A DNA stretch of 20,243 nucleotides, from the NCBI GenBank assembly GCA_015661535.1, contig DQVY01000090.1, forward strand, positions 1-20,243, read 5' to 3'. Source of the stretch: Sulfurovum sp. (GTDB lineage: Bacteria > Campylobacterota > Campylobacteria > Campylobacterales > Sulfurovaceae). Shown here one piece after another: positions 6,889 to 14,604 of the stretch (position 1 is the stretch's first letter; every line of letters begins with the position of its first letter). The notes beneath the pieces were generated by a model that saw only the letters and a program-made list of their open reading frames with translations, had not been told where the DNA came from and made no database searches. The translations under genes and the position numbers were made by a program.

Positions 6889-6982
6889 GTAGGTCGGGAT
6901 GCCCTCTTCCCGACGTAAATTTGCATACAATAATATTCGAGATCATTTAAATATTTGTCGGGAAGAGGACATCCCGACCTAC
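6889..6982. repeat. REPIN-like element: two inverted REP hairpins with GTAG heads
   Basis: Two 26-base arms, 6889-6914 and 6957-6982, are inverted copies of each other with a single mismatch (C6902 against A6969). Each arm begins at its outer end with GTAG (6889-6892; complement CTAC 6979-6982). Each arm is itself a hairpin: GTCGGGA pairs with TCCCGAC around an eight-base loop. The spacer between them is 42 bases and AT-rich. A GTAG (or GGAG) head on a GC-rich palindrome is the known layout of REP sequences moved by RAYT (TnpA-REP, Y1) transposases. A head-to-head pair is called a REPIN. The element fills the rpiB-apt gap and ends directly before the apt ribosome binding site. No RAYT gene is in the window. 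Confidence 0.8.
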
Positions 6983-6993
6983 AAAGGTTCACT

Positions 6994-7539
6994 ATGAAAA
7001 CACTCTCTGAAGAAGAAAAAAATATCATTTTAGAAAGCATCCGAGACATCCCCGATTTCCCAAAACCGGGCATCATCTTTAAAGATATTACTACCCTGCT
7101 CTCTGACCCTAAAGCATTAGATACTTTAATGACGCATTTGGAAAACCGCTATAAAAGTTATGACTTGGATTATATAGCCGGCATTGATGCCAGAGGGTTC
7201 ATTTTTGGTGCTGTCTTGGCAGACAGACTGGGGTTGGGCTTTGTCACCATACGAAAAAAAGGGAAACTTCCTTACACCACCGTAGCAGAGAAATACAGCC
7301 TCGAATATGGTTTTGATGAAGTAGAGATACACATAGATGCTTTTGGTGATACAGAAAAAGCCAACGTGTTGCTTATAGATGACCTTATCGCTACAGGAGG
7401 TACTGCCGTAGCCGCTGCAAACCTCATTAACAAAGTGGGAGCTGTCTGTGTAGAGGCATGTTTTGTGATGGAACTTGGATTCTTAAATGGAAAAAAAGCT
7501 TTGCCTGCGCCGGTCTACTCTGTCTTAGAAATAGATTGA
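6994..7539 (+). CDS. apt: Adenine phosphoribosyltransferase
   Basis: It salvages adenine by joining it to PRPP to give AMP, in the cytoplasm. The 182-residue length is typical. Visible motifs are FPKPGIIFKD (residues 22-31), the IDARGFIFG segment (64-72) and the PRPP-binding LLIDDLIATGGTA (126-138). The frame continues upstream to a TTG at 6955 inside the REP pair. The ATG at 6994 has AAAGG (6983-6987) six bases ahead and begins a normal Apt N-terminus, so it is the start. The inverted REP pair ends one base before that ribosome binding site. A phosphoesterase gene follows six bases after the stop. Confidence 0.96.
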   Translation: MKTLSEEEKNIILESIRDIPDFPKPGIIFKDITTLLSDPKALDTLMTHLENRYKSYDLDYIAGIDARGFIFGAVLADRLGLGFVTIRKKGKLPYTTVAEKYSLEYGFDEVEIHIDAFGDTEKANVLLIDDLIATGGTAVAAANLINKVGAVCVEACFVMELGFLNGKKALPAPVYSVLEID

Positions 7540-7545
7540 TCCATT

Positions 7546-8646
7546 ATGCGGGTTTATCTGTTTTTTTCACTTTTTCTTCTCCTCTTCTTTTCTCTACATT
7601 ATCTTTTCTACTCCAGGGTCATTCAAAAACTTTTAGTCTCAGATGCAATGAAAAATTTTTTCATTGCACTTGTGGGGTTAAATTTTACTTTTAATATTTT
7701 GTATGTCATTGGACGCTATAGCGATTTCATCTCCAATACCTTTTATTATCTTTTTTCTCTTTCTATTGGCATTACACTTGTTATTTTTCTCTATCTGCTC
7801 TTGCATGAAGTACTGAATCTCTTTCATAAAACACTTAAAAATGTTGATATGGCGAAACGAGCATTTATAAAAAAGGGTGCAGATGGTGCCATGTTAGCCC
7901 TCTCAACCTCTTATGTTGCTGCAGGCGCCTATGAAGGGAGAAAAGAGCCTGTGGTCAATGTGGTCAAATTTGAGCATTTTGACTTTTCCATTGTACAGAT
8001 ATCTGACTTGCATATTGGTGGATTGATAGACAGGGCATTTGTCAAAGCTTCTGTACAAAAGATCAATGCGCTTAAACCAGATATTGTGTGTATTACCGGA
8101 GATCTTATAGACACGGCACTTGATAGTATTAAAGATGCCGTAAGGGAGTTAGAGAGTATTGAATCTAAACATGGTATCTATTATATTTTGGGTAATCATG
8201 AGTATTTTCATGATCCGCTTAAGATCATAGCCTTTATGAAAACAATGAATATCACCCTTCTCCTCAATGAGAACATACAAATAGATACACTAAAGCTCAA
8301 TATTGTTGGTGTAACAGACCGTATTGGGTACAGAACAGGTCTTTTGCAACCAGATATTCATAAAGCATTTCAAAATATTGACAAAAGTTACAATACTATA
8401 CTCTTGGCACATCAGCCAAAATTCATAGAAGAGCTTGGTCCTTACAAACCAGAACTTGTTCTAAGTGGACATACACACGGAGGACAGATATGGCCTTTTG
8501 AATACCTTGTAAGACTACAGCAACCCTACATCAAAGGACTTCATAAACTACCCAATGGCAGTCATATCTATGTCAACAGCGGTATTGGTTTCTGGGGACC
8601 GCCTATGAGACTTGCCTCACAGGCTGAGATAGCATATATTGTCTAA
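7546..8646 (+). CDS. Membrane-anchored metallophosphoesterase (YaeI/YkuE-like)
   Basis: This is a calcineurin-like metal-dependent phosphoesterase of 366 residues. Three membrane helices are seen at about 3-21, 37-56 and 68-90, and a fourth hydrophobic stretch at 111-128 follows a basic segment (AKRAFIKKG). The catalytic domain has every metal-binding motif: SDLHIG (Asp154, His156), GDLID (Asp186), GNHEY (Asn217, His218), AHQPK (His289) and SGHTHGG (His309, His311). By the positive-inside rule the catalytic domain should face the periplasm. Relatives such as YaeI and YkuE are thought to act on lipid or cell-wall phosphates; the substrate here is unknown. It starts six bases after apt without a clear ribosome binding site, which suggests coupling to apt translation. 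Confidence 0.88.
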   Translation: MRVYLFFSLFLLLFFSLHYLFYSRVIQKLLVSDAMKNFFIALVGLNFTFNILYVIGRYSDFISNTFYYLFSLSIGITLVIFLYLLLHEVLNLFHKTLKNVDMAKRAFIKKGADGAMLALSTSYVAAGAYEGRKEPVVNVVKFEHFDFSIVQISDLHIGGLIDRAFVKASVQKINALKPDIVCITGDLIDTALDSIKDAVRELESIESKHGIYYILGNHEYFHDPLKIIAFMKTMNITLLLNENIQIDTLKLNIVGVTDRIGYRTGLLQPDIHKAFQNIDKSYNTILLAHQPKFIEELGPYKPELVLSGHTHGGQIWPFEYLVRLQQPYIKGLHKLPNGSHIYVNSGIGFWGPPMRLASQAEIAYIV

Positions 8647-8652
8647 AAAAGA

Positions 8653-8658
8653 TATACT
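8653..8658 (+). promoter_or_regulatory. Possible -10 box (TATACT) of the HD-GYP gene
   Basis: TATACT follows an A-rich run just after the phosphoesterase stop and would give a leader of about 48 bases. The 67-base gap shows no better candidate. Read-through from the upstream run is also possible. Confidence 0.35.
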
Positions 8659-8713
8659 GCACAGTAGGTACACATAATTTTACTAAGATTACAGATCAAT
8701 AAGAGGATGAAAT

Positions 8714-9970
8714 ATGAATCCGCATTTACATCGACAATTACTGCGCAGGGTACTGTTGAGTGCTCTGTTCATCGCTATTTTAGCAGCATTGGTCACTTTA
8801 ATGTATCAAACACAAAAAATGGAAGAACATGTAAAATCGGTTGCTTCAGAGACAGGGAACTCTCAGGTAAGCAGTTTTCTTCAACGCTATCGTGATGCCT
8901 GTGAAAAACAGCATACCATTGAACCAAATATTAACTTGGATGAAACAGGTTTTGTATTTATAGAGATCTTTGATACAAATATGAAACCTGTCTTCTCAAA
9001 AACAACAGAGACTTACCCAAAAATACATCAAGAGATAAATGCGATAGACCATCATATTGCTTATAACAATAACACAAGTGATATCAAGCTCATACACAAT
9101 CATATAGAAAACCGTTTCTATATACAGATACTCTCTCCTGCCCTTCTTTCAGACAATAAACCTGGTTACATTAAAGTACTTTACCGTGTCAGTGATAAAG
9201 AGATACAACAAGTCTATACAGAAATTATTATCAATGTTCTCTTGGCTATTGCCTCGATCATCATTTTGTTTGCCATACTCTACCCTGTTATTTTGTTTTT
9301 AAATAAAAAACTTATTCAGCGAACAAAAGCATTGGCAGATGCCAACCTGGAGATGATGGATGTACTTGCCTCTGCCATAGCCAAACGTGACCATGAGACA
9401 GATTCTCATAACTACAGGGTGACCCTTTATGCTTTGGCACTTGGTGAAGCATTAGAACTTGATGATAAAGCAATGGCAGCACTTTTAAAAGGGGCTTTTT
9501 TGCATGATGTTGGGAAAATTGGTATTTCAGATACGATTTTACTCAAACCTGACAAACTCAATGAAGAAGAGTACACGACAATGAAACTTCATGTTGCCTA
9601 TGGTCAAGAGATCATCGCACAAAGTTCCTGGTTACAAGATGCCCGTGACGTCATCGCCTATCACCATGAAAGATATGATGGCAGCGGTTATCTGAAAGGT
9701 CTAAAAGGTGAAGATATCCCTTTGAATGCACGCATATTTACGATTATTGATGTATTTGATGCCTTGACCTCTTCACGTCCTTACAAAGAGGCCTATACCT
9801 ATGAGAGAAGTATTGCTATTTTAAAAGAGGGCTCAGGCACACACTTTGATCCTAAACTGCTTGAACAGTTCATTGCTATGATCGCACCGACCTATGCACT
9901 CATAGCCGGAAAAGAAGACATACGATGGTTGAAAGATAAACTTTTACCGTATACGGAACACTATTTGTAA
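8714..9970 (+). CDS. Transmembrane HD-GYP signalling protein
   Basis: This is a 418-residue inner-membrane receptor of the HD-GYP class, enzymes that degrade cyclic di-GMP. One membrane helix (about 11-31) is followed by a periplasmic sensor region of about 135 residues, a second helix (about 171-196) and a cytoplasmic HD-GYP domain (about 215-390). Metal and substrate motifs are present: RDHETDSHNYRV (225-236), HD in FLHDVGKIG (His264, Asp265), HHERYDGSG (317-325) and IDVFDALTSSRPY (345-357). The name-giving GYP triplet reads GYL (325-327), so the usual Pro is Leu. No receiver or GGDEF domain is fused. The ribosome binding site AGAGGA (8702-8707) fixes the start. The sensor region does not match anything I can name. 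Confidence 0.9.
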   Translation: MNPHLHRQLLRRVLLSALFIAILAALVTLMYQTQKMEEHVKSVASETGNSQVSSFLQRYRDACEKQHTIEPNINLDETGFVFIEIFDTNMKPVFSKTTETYPKIHQEINAIDHHIAYNNNTSDIKLIHNHIENRFYIQILSPALLSDNKPGYIKVLYRVSDKEIQQVYTEIIINVLLAIASIIILFAILYPVILFLNKKLIQRTKALADANLEMMDVLASAIAKRDHETDSHNYRVTLYALALGEALELDDKAMAALLKGAFLHDVGKIGISDTILLKPDKLNEEEYTTMKLHVAYGQEIIAQSSWLQDARDVIAYHHERYDGSGYLKGLKGEDIPLNARIFTIIDVFDALTSSRPYKEAYTYERSIAILKEGSGTHFDPKLLEQFIAMIAPTYALIAGKEDIRWLKDKLLPYTEHYL

Positions 9971-9989
9971 TTACCCTGCTGTTCCTTTG

Positions 9990-10005
9990 CCTTGTACTAT
10001 CAAGG
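9990..10005 (+). terminator. Small hairpin between the HD-GYP gene and trpB
   Basis: CCTTG (9990-9994) and CAAGG (10001-10005) pair around a six-base loop, 19 bases after the HD-GYP stop codon. No T tract follows, so it is a poor intrinsic terminator. It lies just upstream of the trpB -10 box and could instead be a regulator binding site. Confidence 0.3.
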
Positions 10006-10022
10006 TGTAACCTCCTCTTTGC

Positions 10023-10028
10023 TATAAT
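10023..10028 (+). promoter_or_regulatory. -10 box (TATAAT) of trpB
   Basis: A perfect TATAAT lies 28 bases before the trpB start codon, giving a leader of about 22 bases. The nearest -35-like TTGTAC (9992-9997) is 25 bases away, too far to be a normal partner. The leader is too short to hold a trp attenuator with a leader peptide. Confidence 0.65.
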
Positions 10029-10056
10029 CCATACATTACAATTTGAAGAGAAACAG

Positions 10057-11304
10057 ATGGATTTACATAAAGAGATATATATACCAAAACCAAGCCCACA
10101 TGACCCAGATAACAACGGACACTTTGGCAGCATAGAAAATGGCCAGGTAGGCTTTGGTGGACGATTTGTCCCTGAAACACTTATGCCGGCACTTGAACAA
10201 CTTAGACTGGACTATGAAGCAGTACGTTTTGATGAAGGCTTTTGGAAAGAGGTCGACTACTATTATAAAAATTATGTGGGACGTCCCTCTTCACTCTATT
10301 TTGCAGAAAACCTCTCCAAAGAATTAGATGCAAAAATATACCTTAAACGTGAAGACCTGAATCATACAGGTGCACACAAGATCAACCACTGTGTGGCACA
10401 GGCTGTTTTGGCCAAACGTTTAGGAAAAAAGAAGATCATTGCTGAAACTGGTGCGGGACAGCATGGTGTAGCAACAGCGACTGTAGCTGCACTCTTTGGT
10501 TTAGAGTGTGAGGTCTTTATGGGTGCCAAAGATGTGGCACGTCAAGAGCTCAATGTCTTTCGTATGAAACTGCTGGGTGCCAAAGTACACGCAGTAGAGT
10601 CAGGCTCCAAAACACTCAAAGATGCCATGAACGATGCCATTCGTCACTGGGTAACCAACGCAAGAGACACCTACTACCTCATAGGTACAGTAGCAGGTCC
10701 TCACCCCTACCCTATGATGGTACGTGACATTCAGTCTATCATTGGTTGGGAAGCTAAAGCGCAGTTAAATGTGGTGGAAGGGTGTTTACCTGATAAAGTC
10801 ATTGCCTGTATCGGTGGTGGTTCCAATGCCCTTGGTATCTTCAATCACTTTTTACAAGATGAAAGTGTGGAGTGCATCGGTATAGAAGCTGGTGGTGAAG
10901 GCTTAGACAAAAAACATGGTTGTTCTTTGGAAAAAGGCAGCCCTGGTGTGCTTCACGGCCAACTCTCCTACCTTCTTCAAGATGAGGATGGACAGGTACA
11001 GGAAGCACACTCTATCTCAGCAGGACTGGACTACCCGGGTATAGGACCAGAACATGCTTTCTTGAAAGATGAAAACATTGTAAGTTACAATCACATCACC
11101 GATGACGAAGCTTTAGATGCGTTTGTATGGCTCTCACAGGCTGAAGGGATCATCCCTGCCTTTGAGTCATCACATGCCATTGCCTACTTGAAGAAAATGA
11201 AACCAGAAGAGGTGAAAGGGAAAACAATCTTGGTCAACCTTTCCGGACGCGGAGATAAAGACATGATACAGGCACAAGATATTCTTAAAGAGCAATTTAA
11301 TTAA
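10057..11304 (+). CDS. trpB: Tryptophan synthase beta chain
   Basis: It joins indole and serine to make tryptophan, using pyridoxal phosphate, normally in a complex with TrpA. The length of 415 residues is slightly above the family norm. Key motifs are intact: the PLP lysine Lys108 in HTGAHKIN, catalytic Glu130 in AETGAGQHG, the phosphate-binding GGGSNALG (253-260) and LSGRGDKDM near the end. The presence of HTGAHKIN and the length fit the standard TrpB1 type. The N-terminal region carries extra residues (NGHFGSIENGQVGFGGRFVPE) compared with the usual FGxFGGRxVPE. No trpA or other trp gene is next to it; instead it shares a transcript with an unknown acidic protein. Confidence 0.96.
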   Translation: MDLHKEIYIPKPSPHDPDNNGHFGSIENGQVGFGGRFVPETLMPALEQLRLDYEAVRFDEGFWKEVDYYYKNYVGRPSSLYFAENLSKELDAKIYLKREDLNHTGAHKINHCVAQAVLAKRLGKKKIIAETGAGQHGVATATVAALFGLECEVFMGAKDVARQELNVFRMKLLGAKVHAVESGSKTLKDAMNDAIRHWVTNARDTYYLIGTVAGPHPYPMMVRDIQSIIGWEAKAQLNVVEGCLPDKVIACIGGGSNALGIFNHFLQDESVECIGIEAGGEGLDKKHGCSLEKGSPGVLHGQLSYLLQDEDGQVQEAHSISAGLDYPGIGPEHAFLKDENIVSYNHITDDEALDAFVWLSQAEGIIPAFESSHAIAYLKKMKPEEVKGKTILVNLSGRGDKDMIQAQDILKEQFN

Positions 11305-11316
11305 AAAAGAGAGAGA

Positions 11317-11772
11317 ATGAATACATTTCAAATAGCAGAATCAGCATTGGCAGGTTATAAAGCTGAGCACCTTAGCGACGATCGTATCAATGCTTTGGTA
11401 GAACAAGCCAATACTCAGGTTGATGAAATAGCGCAAAATCAAGCACTGTATGATGATTTTAGAAGCCAGGTCAATGCCCCTGAAAATACAGACAAGATCA
11501 TTCTCTGGGTTCTTTTTATGTCAAATGAAGACATCTGCTCTGAATATATCGATGCATTCGATAAAGATTTTACCGATACTATACCCATAAGTGACATAGC
11601 TGATCTGTTAATTTATCTTGTCTATATGAAAAAAGTGAAAGATACTGAGTTAGAGGGTTTTGACTATTTATCAGACTATGAAGATGAAGGGTTGGCAGAT
11701 GTAGATCAATATGCACTTACCAATGCTTTTCTTTATATCCAAAAGTTAAAAGAAGTACAGATAGACTTTTAA
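11317..11772 (+). CDS. Unrecognised acidic protein downstream of trpB, 151 aa
   Basis: I do not recognise this family. The protein is soluble, strongly acidic and mostly helical in appearance, with one Cys and no signal peptide or membrane segment. Asp/Glu-rich stretches are seen at about 72-92 and 112-130 (SEYIDAFDKDF; DYLSDYEDEGLADVD). It starts 12 bases after the trpB stop, with GAGAGA directly ahead of the ATG, so it is very likely co-transcribed with trpB. It ends 19 bases before the convergent selO stop. A link to tryptophan metabolism is suggested only by position. Confidence 0.75.
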   Translation: MNTFQIAESALAGYKAEHLSDDRINALVEQANTQVDEIAQNQALYDDFRSQVNAPENTDKIILWVLFMSNEDICSEYIDAFDKDFTDTIPISDIADLLIYLVYMKKVKDTELEGFDYLSDYEDEGLADVDQYALTNAFLYIQKLKEVQIDF

Positions 11773-11791
11773 CTTTAGGGCACCATCAAAA

Positions 11792-13528
11792 CTACGACGA
11801 ACAGCTAATATGCGATATACCACCAACATTAAATAGTGCTATCGGTTTTAGACTATAGTATTTTTCCTCTATCTCTTTTGACTGCTCATCGTATGGTGCG
11901 GTCATCACGTCCTGCAGTTCTCTCATGAGCGTGTAGTCACCCTCTTCTGCCTCTTGATAAGCGGGTACAAGATGCCACTCTCGCAAAGTATATTTTGGGT
12001 TAACCTGTTTCATTTGTTTGGAAAGTGCTTCTTGCATTTCTGACAAAGCACCCTGTTGTCCTGTTAGATTGTTATGCGTAAGAGAGACTTTCCATTTTTC
12101 CAGCCACTGTGACCATCTTTCTTCCAGCCCTTCTTCCTCTTTTACATCCCTATAGAAGCTTTTTTTAAGTGGCTCAATATCTTCAGGTATCTGTGAGAGT
12201 TCACGAAAGAAGATCGTATAGTCAACATAGGTTTGCAGCATGAGCATTTCGAGTTCTTTAAAGAGTGCTGCATCAAAAGTGCCCAGTCCAATTTTACTAG
12301 CCCACATCTGTTTTATCTCTGTTTGCATAACTTTGAAAAATTCTTTTTCAATCTCTTCTAATTTCACGAGAGCATTCTTATCTGACGTTAATAAGGGCTG
12401 TAAAGCCATACAAAACATGTGAAAGTTACGTTCAGCTGCATGAGGTTGATTGAGAAATGCGAAGTGGGCACCACCACCTGTCCAAGGCTGATACTTCGGA
12501 TTAAACAACTCACAAAATCCAAAAGGTCCATAATCGAGGGTAAAGCCTCCTGCTGCACAGTTGTCACTGTTGAAGTTCCCCTGGCAGTAGCCTACGCGTA
12601 TCCAGTTTGCCACAAGTGCTGTGAGACGAGAACGGAATGCTTTTGAAAGAAAGAGCACTTTTTCTACGGTTGTTAAACTGGTGTCTATTACCTCACTATA
12701 TTCCCGATTGATCAAGTGCAATACGATCTTTTCTAGCTCTTTCATGGCTTTTGGGTGCTCATTTTTACGTACACGGCGGGCAAAAAGTTCGATCTGCCCC
12801 ACGCGAAGAAAGGAAGGTGCAACACGTGTTGAGATAGCAATTGCTTCAGATACCATCATATCGGGGTCTTTCGAGTGTGAGTCTTCCATATACCACGATC
12901 GTTGTACCTTTTGCATTTTTGAAGTGTATAGACTCAAAGAACGAGATGTTGGCACATCAAGCGCATACATATGCTCCTGTGCCAAAAACTCTCGAATACT
13001 TGAGCGTAAAACTGCACGACCATCTGCACCACGGCAGTATGGTGTTTGTCCAGCACCTTTGAGCTGCATCTCCCAACGTTTCCCATTGATCTTAGCTTCA
13101 AGAACAGAAATAGCACGACCATCACCATAGCCATTGCCCGTTTGAAAGGGGCATTGCTGGTAGTATTCTGTGCCATAGATAGAGAGTGCATACCCCGTTG
13201 CCCAGCCACGTTTTCGCATAGGTTCAGGTACTTCTGAAAGATCTCCCGAAAACATTTTTACAAAGTCATCCGATTGTGCCAGCGTATCTGCAAATCCCAG
13301 TTCCCTAAAAAATGTTTTGCTGTGTGCCACATACGCTGGTTCTTTTAGTGGTGTTGGTTTTACGGGGACATAGTGTCCCGTAAAGACTTGTCTGGGTGAA
13401 TGGTCAACACCATCTTCTGTGGCTTCAGGATCGCAATGAAGGGTATCCATGAACGAATAATCTGCCAACTGTGCTAATTCATTAAGTGTTTCTATATCTT
13501 GAGAAGTTTGTGTTGTGTTATGCATCAT
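11792..13528 (-). CDS. selO: SelO family protein adenylyltransferase (pseudokinase)
   Basis: SelO (YdiU) proteins have a kinase fold with flipped ATP and transfer AMP to Ser, Thr or Tyr of target proteins, in response to redox stress. The product is 578 residues from the chosen start. Visible motifs are GNGYGDGRA (131-139), the ATP-lysine loop LKGAGQTP (156-163), and NSDN with DYGPFGF (Asp322 and Asp332, the base and metal ligand by analogy). The C-terminus SCSS has Cys where eukaryotic SelO has selenocysteine. The frame runs up to a GTG at 13552, but the ATG at 13528 has AAGGA five bases ahead; the ATG at 13525 is an alternative. A permease gene lies 99 bases upstream on the same strand, with overlapping hairpins between. 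Confidence 0.93.
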   Translation of the reverse strand: MMHNTTQTSQDIETLNELAQLADYSFMDTLHCDPEATEDGVDHSPRQVFTGHYVPVKPTPLKEPAYVAHSKTFFRELGFADTLAQSDDFVKMFSGDLSEVPEPMRKRGWATGYALSIYGTEYYQQCPFQTGNGYGDGRAISVLEAKINGKRWEMQLKGAGQTPYCRGADGRAVLRSSIREFLAQEHMYALDVPTSRSLSLYTSKMQKVQRSWYMEDSHSKDPDMMVSEAIAISTRVAPSFLRVGQIELFARRVRKNEHPKAMKELEKIVLHLINREYSEVIDTSLTTVEKVLFLSKAFRSRLTALVANWIRVGYCQGNFNSDNCAAGGFTLDYGPFGFCELFNPKYQPWTGGGAHFAFLNQPHAAERNFHMFCMALQPLLTSDKNALVKLEEIEKEFFKVMQTEIKQMWASKIGLGTFDAALFKELEMLMLQTYVDYTIFFRELSQIPEDIEPLKKSFYRDVKEEEGLEERWSQWLEKWKVSLTHNNLTGQQGALSEMQEALSKQMKQVNPKYTLREWHLVPAYQEAEEGDYTLMRELQDVMTAPYDEQSKEIEEKYYSLKPIALFNVGGISHISCSS

Positions 13529-13589
13529 ATCTTTCCTTTTTACAATGCCCACATTATCCTTTATTTGCTTAATGTTTATTTTTACCCAG

Positions 13590-13639
13590 TTCTCGTGTAA
13601 CAGCTTTAGCTGAGAAACGAGAAAGCACTACACTTTCTC
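13590..13639 (-). promoter_or_regulatory. Overlapping alternative hairpins between the permease gene and selO
   Basis: The segment 13617-13625 (complement of CTTTCTCGT) can pair two ways. It pairs with TTCTCGT at 13590-13596 as a seven-base stem, enclosing a further CAGCT/AGCTG stem (13601-13605 with 13608-13612). Alternatively, 13619-13625 pairs with CTTTCTC at 13633-13639 as a seven-base stem spanning the permease stop codon. The two forms exclude each other, as in an attenuator, but no T tract follows. A simple terminator or mRNA processing site is possible. Confidence 0.4.
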
Positions 13640-14581
13640 TTCAACCTTCGTCATATACTTATTACTAACGATCACAGAAAGAGGTATCTGTACGATATAA
13701 GCGAACATGATTGGCAGTAGCATGGAGACGCCAAAGGTACCTGCTGAGAAGGTGGAGATGACCAGTCCCAAGGTAATGTACCGTGTGATACTCTGCCAGA
13801 AGGCAGCCCTCTCTTGTGGAGAGTCCATATTATAGATGAATCTTGAGGCGAAAAATACCAACATGTAAAATACAAATACGGCTACCAACGCAACAAAAAA
13901 GAGTTCTGGTTCAAAGTCGTAGATGTCTATGAGTTGTTGGGAGCTTTGTAATCCAAAGAGGTAAAAAAGAATGATAAAAATACTGATACGACTAATTATT
14001 TTTCTATAGGTTTGTATATAGCTCATCACCGGAGGCATAAAACGTATGACCCTGCTGGCAAAGAAGGGAATCACTATGAGTAGTGTGATGACAGGTTCCA
14101 CAAAGCGGCTAATGTGAATAGATGCATCATAACTTACATCGAAATACCCTGCACTGTAGGTTGCAAAGAGATGTAAAAGAAGTAAAGAGAGGGAAACAAA
14201 TATCAGATTTATAAAGAGAAGCAAGAAGCCAAAAGAGGTGTCTGCATTGGAGCGTTTTATCCAGTGCATGACCATCCCTCCTCCACTTAGAAGTGAAAGT
14301 AAGAGTAGTCCACCTGTAATACCAAAGTCATTGGTTGTAAAGCCAATAGCCAGGGCAAAAAGAGGAAGTAAAATATAATTTACTATAAAGCCTTTGAACA
14401 ATATGGCTTTATGTGTCCATACCAACTTTACATCTTTTAATTCAAATTTAAAGAGTGATGGCATGATAAGTGTCAAGCCTGCGAAAAGACAGATGTTAGT
14501 ACTGAAAATGAAGCCATCGGTATTGTATCCGTAGAGAAAACCAAGTATTGTTCCCAAAATAACGATAAAAATCAATTGCAT
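13628..14581 (-). CDS. BASS/ACR3-like membrane permease
   Basis: This 317-residue integral membrane protein has about ten hydrophobic helices and no soluble domain. The pattern resembles the bile acid:sodium symporter / arsenite permease ACR3 superfamily. It has GLTLIMPSLFKFELKDV early, a helix pair with a Pro (YILLPLFALAIG), and a broken helix rich in small residues (LLSGGGMVMHWIKRSNAD) where ACR3 has its conserved Met/Trp region. The ACR3 active Cys is absent there, so arsenite transport is not supported. The substrate is unknown. AAGGAA lies ahead of the ATG at 14581 and a -10 box at 14607-14612. selO follows on the same strand. An AEC-type permease is the main alternative. Confidence 0.65.
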   Translation of the reverse strand: MQLIFIVILGTILGFLYGYNTDGFIFSTNICLFAGLTLIMPSLFKFELKDVKLVWTHKAILFKGFIVNYILLPLFALAIGFTTNDFGITGGLLLLSLLSGGGMVMHWIKRSNADTSFGFLLLFINLIFVSLSLLLLHLFATYSAGYFDVSYDASIHISRFVEPVITLLIVIPFFASRVIRFMPPVMSYIQTYRKIISRISIFIILFYLFGLQSSQQLIDIYDFEPELFFVALVAVFVFYMLVFFASRFIYNMDSPQERAAFWQSITRYITLGLVISTFSAGTFGVSMLLPIMFAYIVQIPLSVIVSNKYMTKVEEKV

Positions 14582-14604
14582 GATATTCCTTTTTTATTTT
14601 TTGA

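Noticed and set aside
6955..6993. TTG start of apt inside the inverted repeat
   Set aside because: The residues would come from the REP arm; ATG 6994 has a proper AAAGG site and a normal Apt N-terminus.
12621..13130. 169-codon open frame on the plus strand opposite selO
   Set aside because: It is the antisense shadow of a strongly supported gene, has low-complexity composition, and lacks a ribosome binding site or recognisable motif. The same holds for the other antisense frames over selO, the antiporter, ychF and nadE.
13628..14581. Arsenite efflux pump (ACR3) as a firm call
   Set aside because: The conserved Cys of ACR3 is missing and no ars genes are nearby; only the broader superfamily can be supported.
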